Assembly (NCBI GenBank): GCA_022865445.1
Contig: JALHSX010000025.1
Span: forward strand, 1-13,873
Reading direction: 5' to 3'
From: Thermoplasmata archaeon
Lineage (GTDB): Archaea > Thermoplasmatota > Thermoplasmata > UBA10834
DNA: 13,873 nucleotides
Part shown: positions 13,097 to 13,873 of the stretch, piece by piece
Layout: every line of letters starts with the position of its first letter
Numbering within the stretch: the stretch's first letter is position 1
Translations under genes and position numbers: made by a program
Notes under the pieces: model-generated
What the model was told of the DNA's origin: nothing
The model's database searches: none
The model's input: the letters and a program-made list of their open reading frames with translations, nothing else

Positions 13097-13873
13097 ATGT
13101 CCCATAAGATCATCAAGAAGCTCGAGGGTATGAACCTCAAGCTGACCCTGATGCACGTCTGCGGGACTCACCAAGATACACTTGTGAGGTTCGGCCTCGA
13201 CAGCGAGTTCAAACGAGTCGGGATCGACATACGACAAGGACCTGGATGCCCTGTATGCGTGACGCCACCTGGTGAGATCGAGGAAATCCTCGCGCTGGCC
13301 AGAGCCGGCCTTACGATTGCAGCGTTCGGAGACGTGATGAAGGTTCCCGGAGCGAAGGGGTCCCTGAACGACGCGAGAGCAGATGGCGCGGATGTGAGAA
13401 TCGTCTTTGGGGTCGACGACGCTGTCGCGCTCGCGAAGAGGATTCAGAAAGAGGTCGTCTTCATGGGCATAGGGTTCGAGACGACCGCTCCGACGACTGC
13501 CTCTGCGCTCCTGTCGGACCCGCCTGCCAACTTCTCGGTCCTCAGCTGCCACAGGACGGTCCCTCCCGCCCTTCAGGCGATCGCAAGCATGGGGGAGATC
13601 AAGCTAGACGGCATGATCCAGCCCGGCCATGTCAGCACGATCATTGGCACCAAACCCTACGAGTTCCTCTCGAAGAAGTACAAGATGCCGCAGGTGGTGG
13701 CCGGCTTCGAGCCCCTCGATCTGCTCATGGGCGTCTACATGCTCGCGGTCCAGACAAGGGAGGGCCGAGCCGAGGTCCAGAACGAATACACGCGAGTGGT
13801 CCACGCTGACGGCAACCCGATAGCGATCAAGGCGATGAGAGACGCTTTCGAACCGATCGATGTCCCCTGGAGA
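13097..13873 (+). CDS. hypD: HypD, hydrogenase maturation iron-sulfur protein (3' end outside window)
   Basis: 259 codons run to the window edge. HypD is a [4Fe-4S] scaffold that with HypC receives cyanide and CO on iron. Signature motifs are present in order: CGTHQ (Cys22), GPGCPVC (Cys51, Cys54), GFETTAPT and QPGHVSTIIG. The C-terminal cluster-binding cysteines lie beyond the window. ATG 13097 is the only conventional start upstream of the conserved region, but AAGGAG abuts it directly, an unusual arrangement. The six codons before it, in frame, read KLRDKE, which resembles the usual HypD beginning, yet no ATG, GTG or TTG precedes them. The start is therefore uncertain. hypE would be expected nearby but is not visible. 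Confidence 0.95.
   Translation, partial: MSHKIIKKLEGMNLKLTLMHVCGTHQDTLVRFGLDSEFKRVGIDIRQGPGCPVCVTPPGEIEEILALARAGLTIAAFGDVMKVPGAKGSLNDARADGADVRIVFGVDDAVALAKRIQKEVVFMGIGFETTAPTTASALLSDPPANFSVLSCHRTVPPALQAIASMGEIKLDGMIQPGHVSTIIGTKPYEFLSKKYKMPQVVAGFEPLDLLMGVYMLAVQTREGRAEVQNEYTRVVHADGNPIAIKAMRDAFEPIDVPWR

Noticed and set aside
1..13873. Defence system, CRISPR array, transposon or prophage
   Set aside because: I saw no repeat-spacer pattern, transposase, integrase, toxin-antitoxin pair or nuclease-helicase gene in any frame.

Overview
The window comes from an archaeon, most likely an uncultured euryarchaeote of the Thermoplasmatota type (the lineage is an inference). The archaeal evidence is two tRNA genes with bulge-helix-bulge introns, a box C/D guide RNA inside the tRNA-Trp intron, ribosomal protein L41e, a PAC2-family proteasome-assembly-chaperone homologue, TATA boxes about 28 nt ahead of several start codons (leaderless transcripts), and Shine-Dalgarno sites on other genes. 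No stretch longer than 300 bases lacks a gene.

Left part (1-5019, all minus strand): the start of a FecCD/BtuC-type ABC permease, its membrane-anchored iron/cobalamin-type substrate-binding protein, two paralogous class III PLP aminotransferases sharing an unusual four-cysteine motif, and a PAC2-domain protein.

Middle (5100-6947, plus strand): tRNA-Arg(TCT) with two introns (37/38 and, in the T loop, 59/60), a 35-residue rpl41e gene, tRNA-Trp(CCA) with a 102-nt intron that looks like a complete box C/D guide RNA aimed at its own positions 34 and 39, a YdeI/OmdA-family protein and a GNAT acetyltransferase. A large secreted or membrane-anchored M6 (immune inhibitor A-like) metalloprotease follows on the minus strand (7003-9357).

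Right part (9571-13873, plus strand): a [NiFe]-hydrogenase maturation cluster in the order hypB-hypF-hypC-hypA-hypD, with hypD cut by the window end. HypF makes the thiocarbamate that becomes cyanide, HypC and HypD carry the Fe(CN)2CO unit, and HypA and HypB deliver nickel. hypE and the hydrogenase subunits are not in view. hypB has an apparent one-base deletion inside its P-loop codons.

The protease, aminotransferases and hydrogenase maturation genes would suit a peptide-fermenting, hydrogen-metabolising archaeon, but this is inference from gene content. I see no defence island, CRISPR array, transposon or prophage. The most unusual content is the tRNA-Arg/L41e/tRNA-Trp block.
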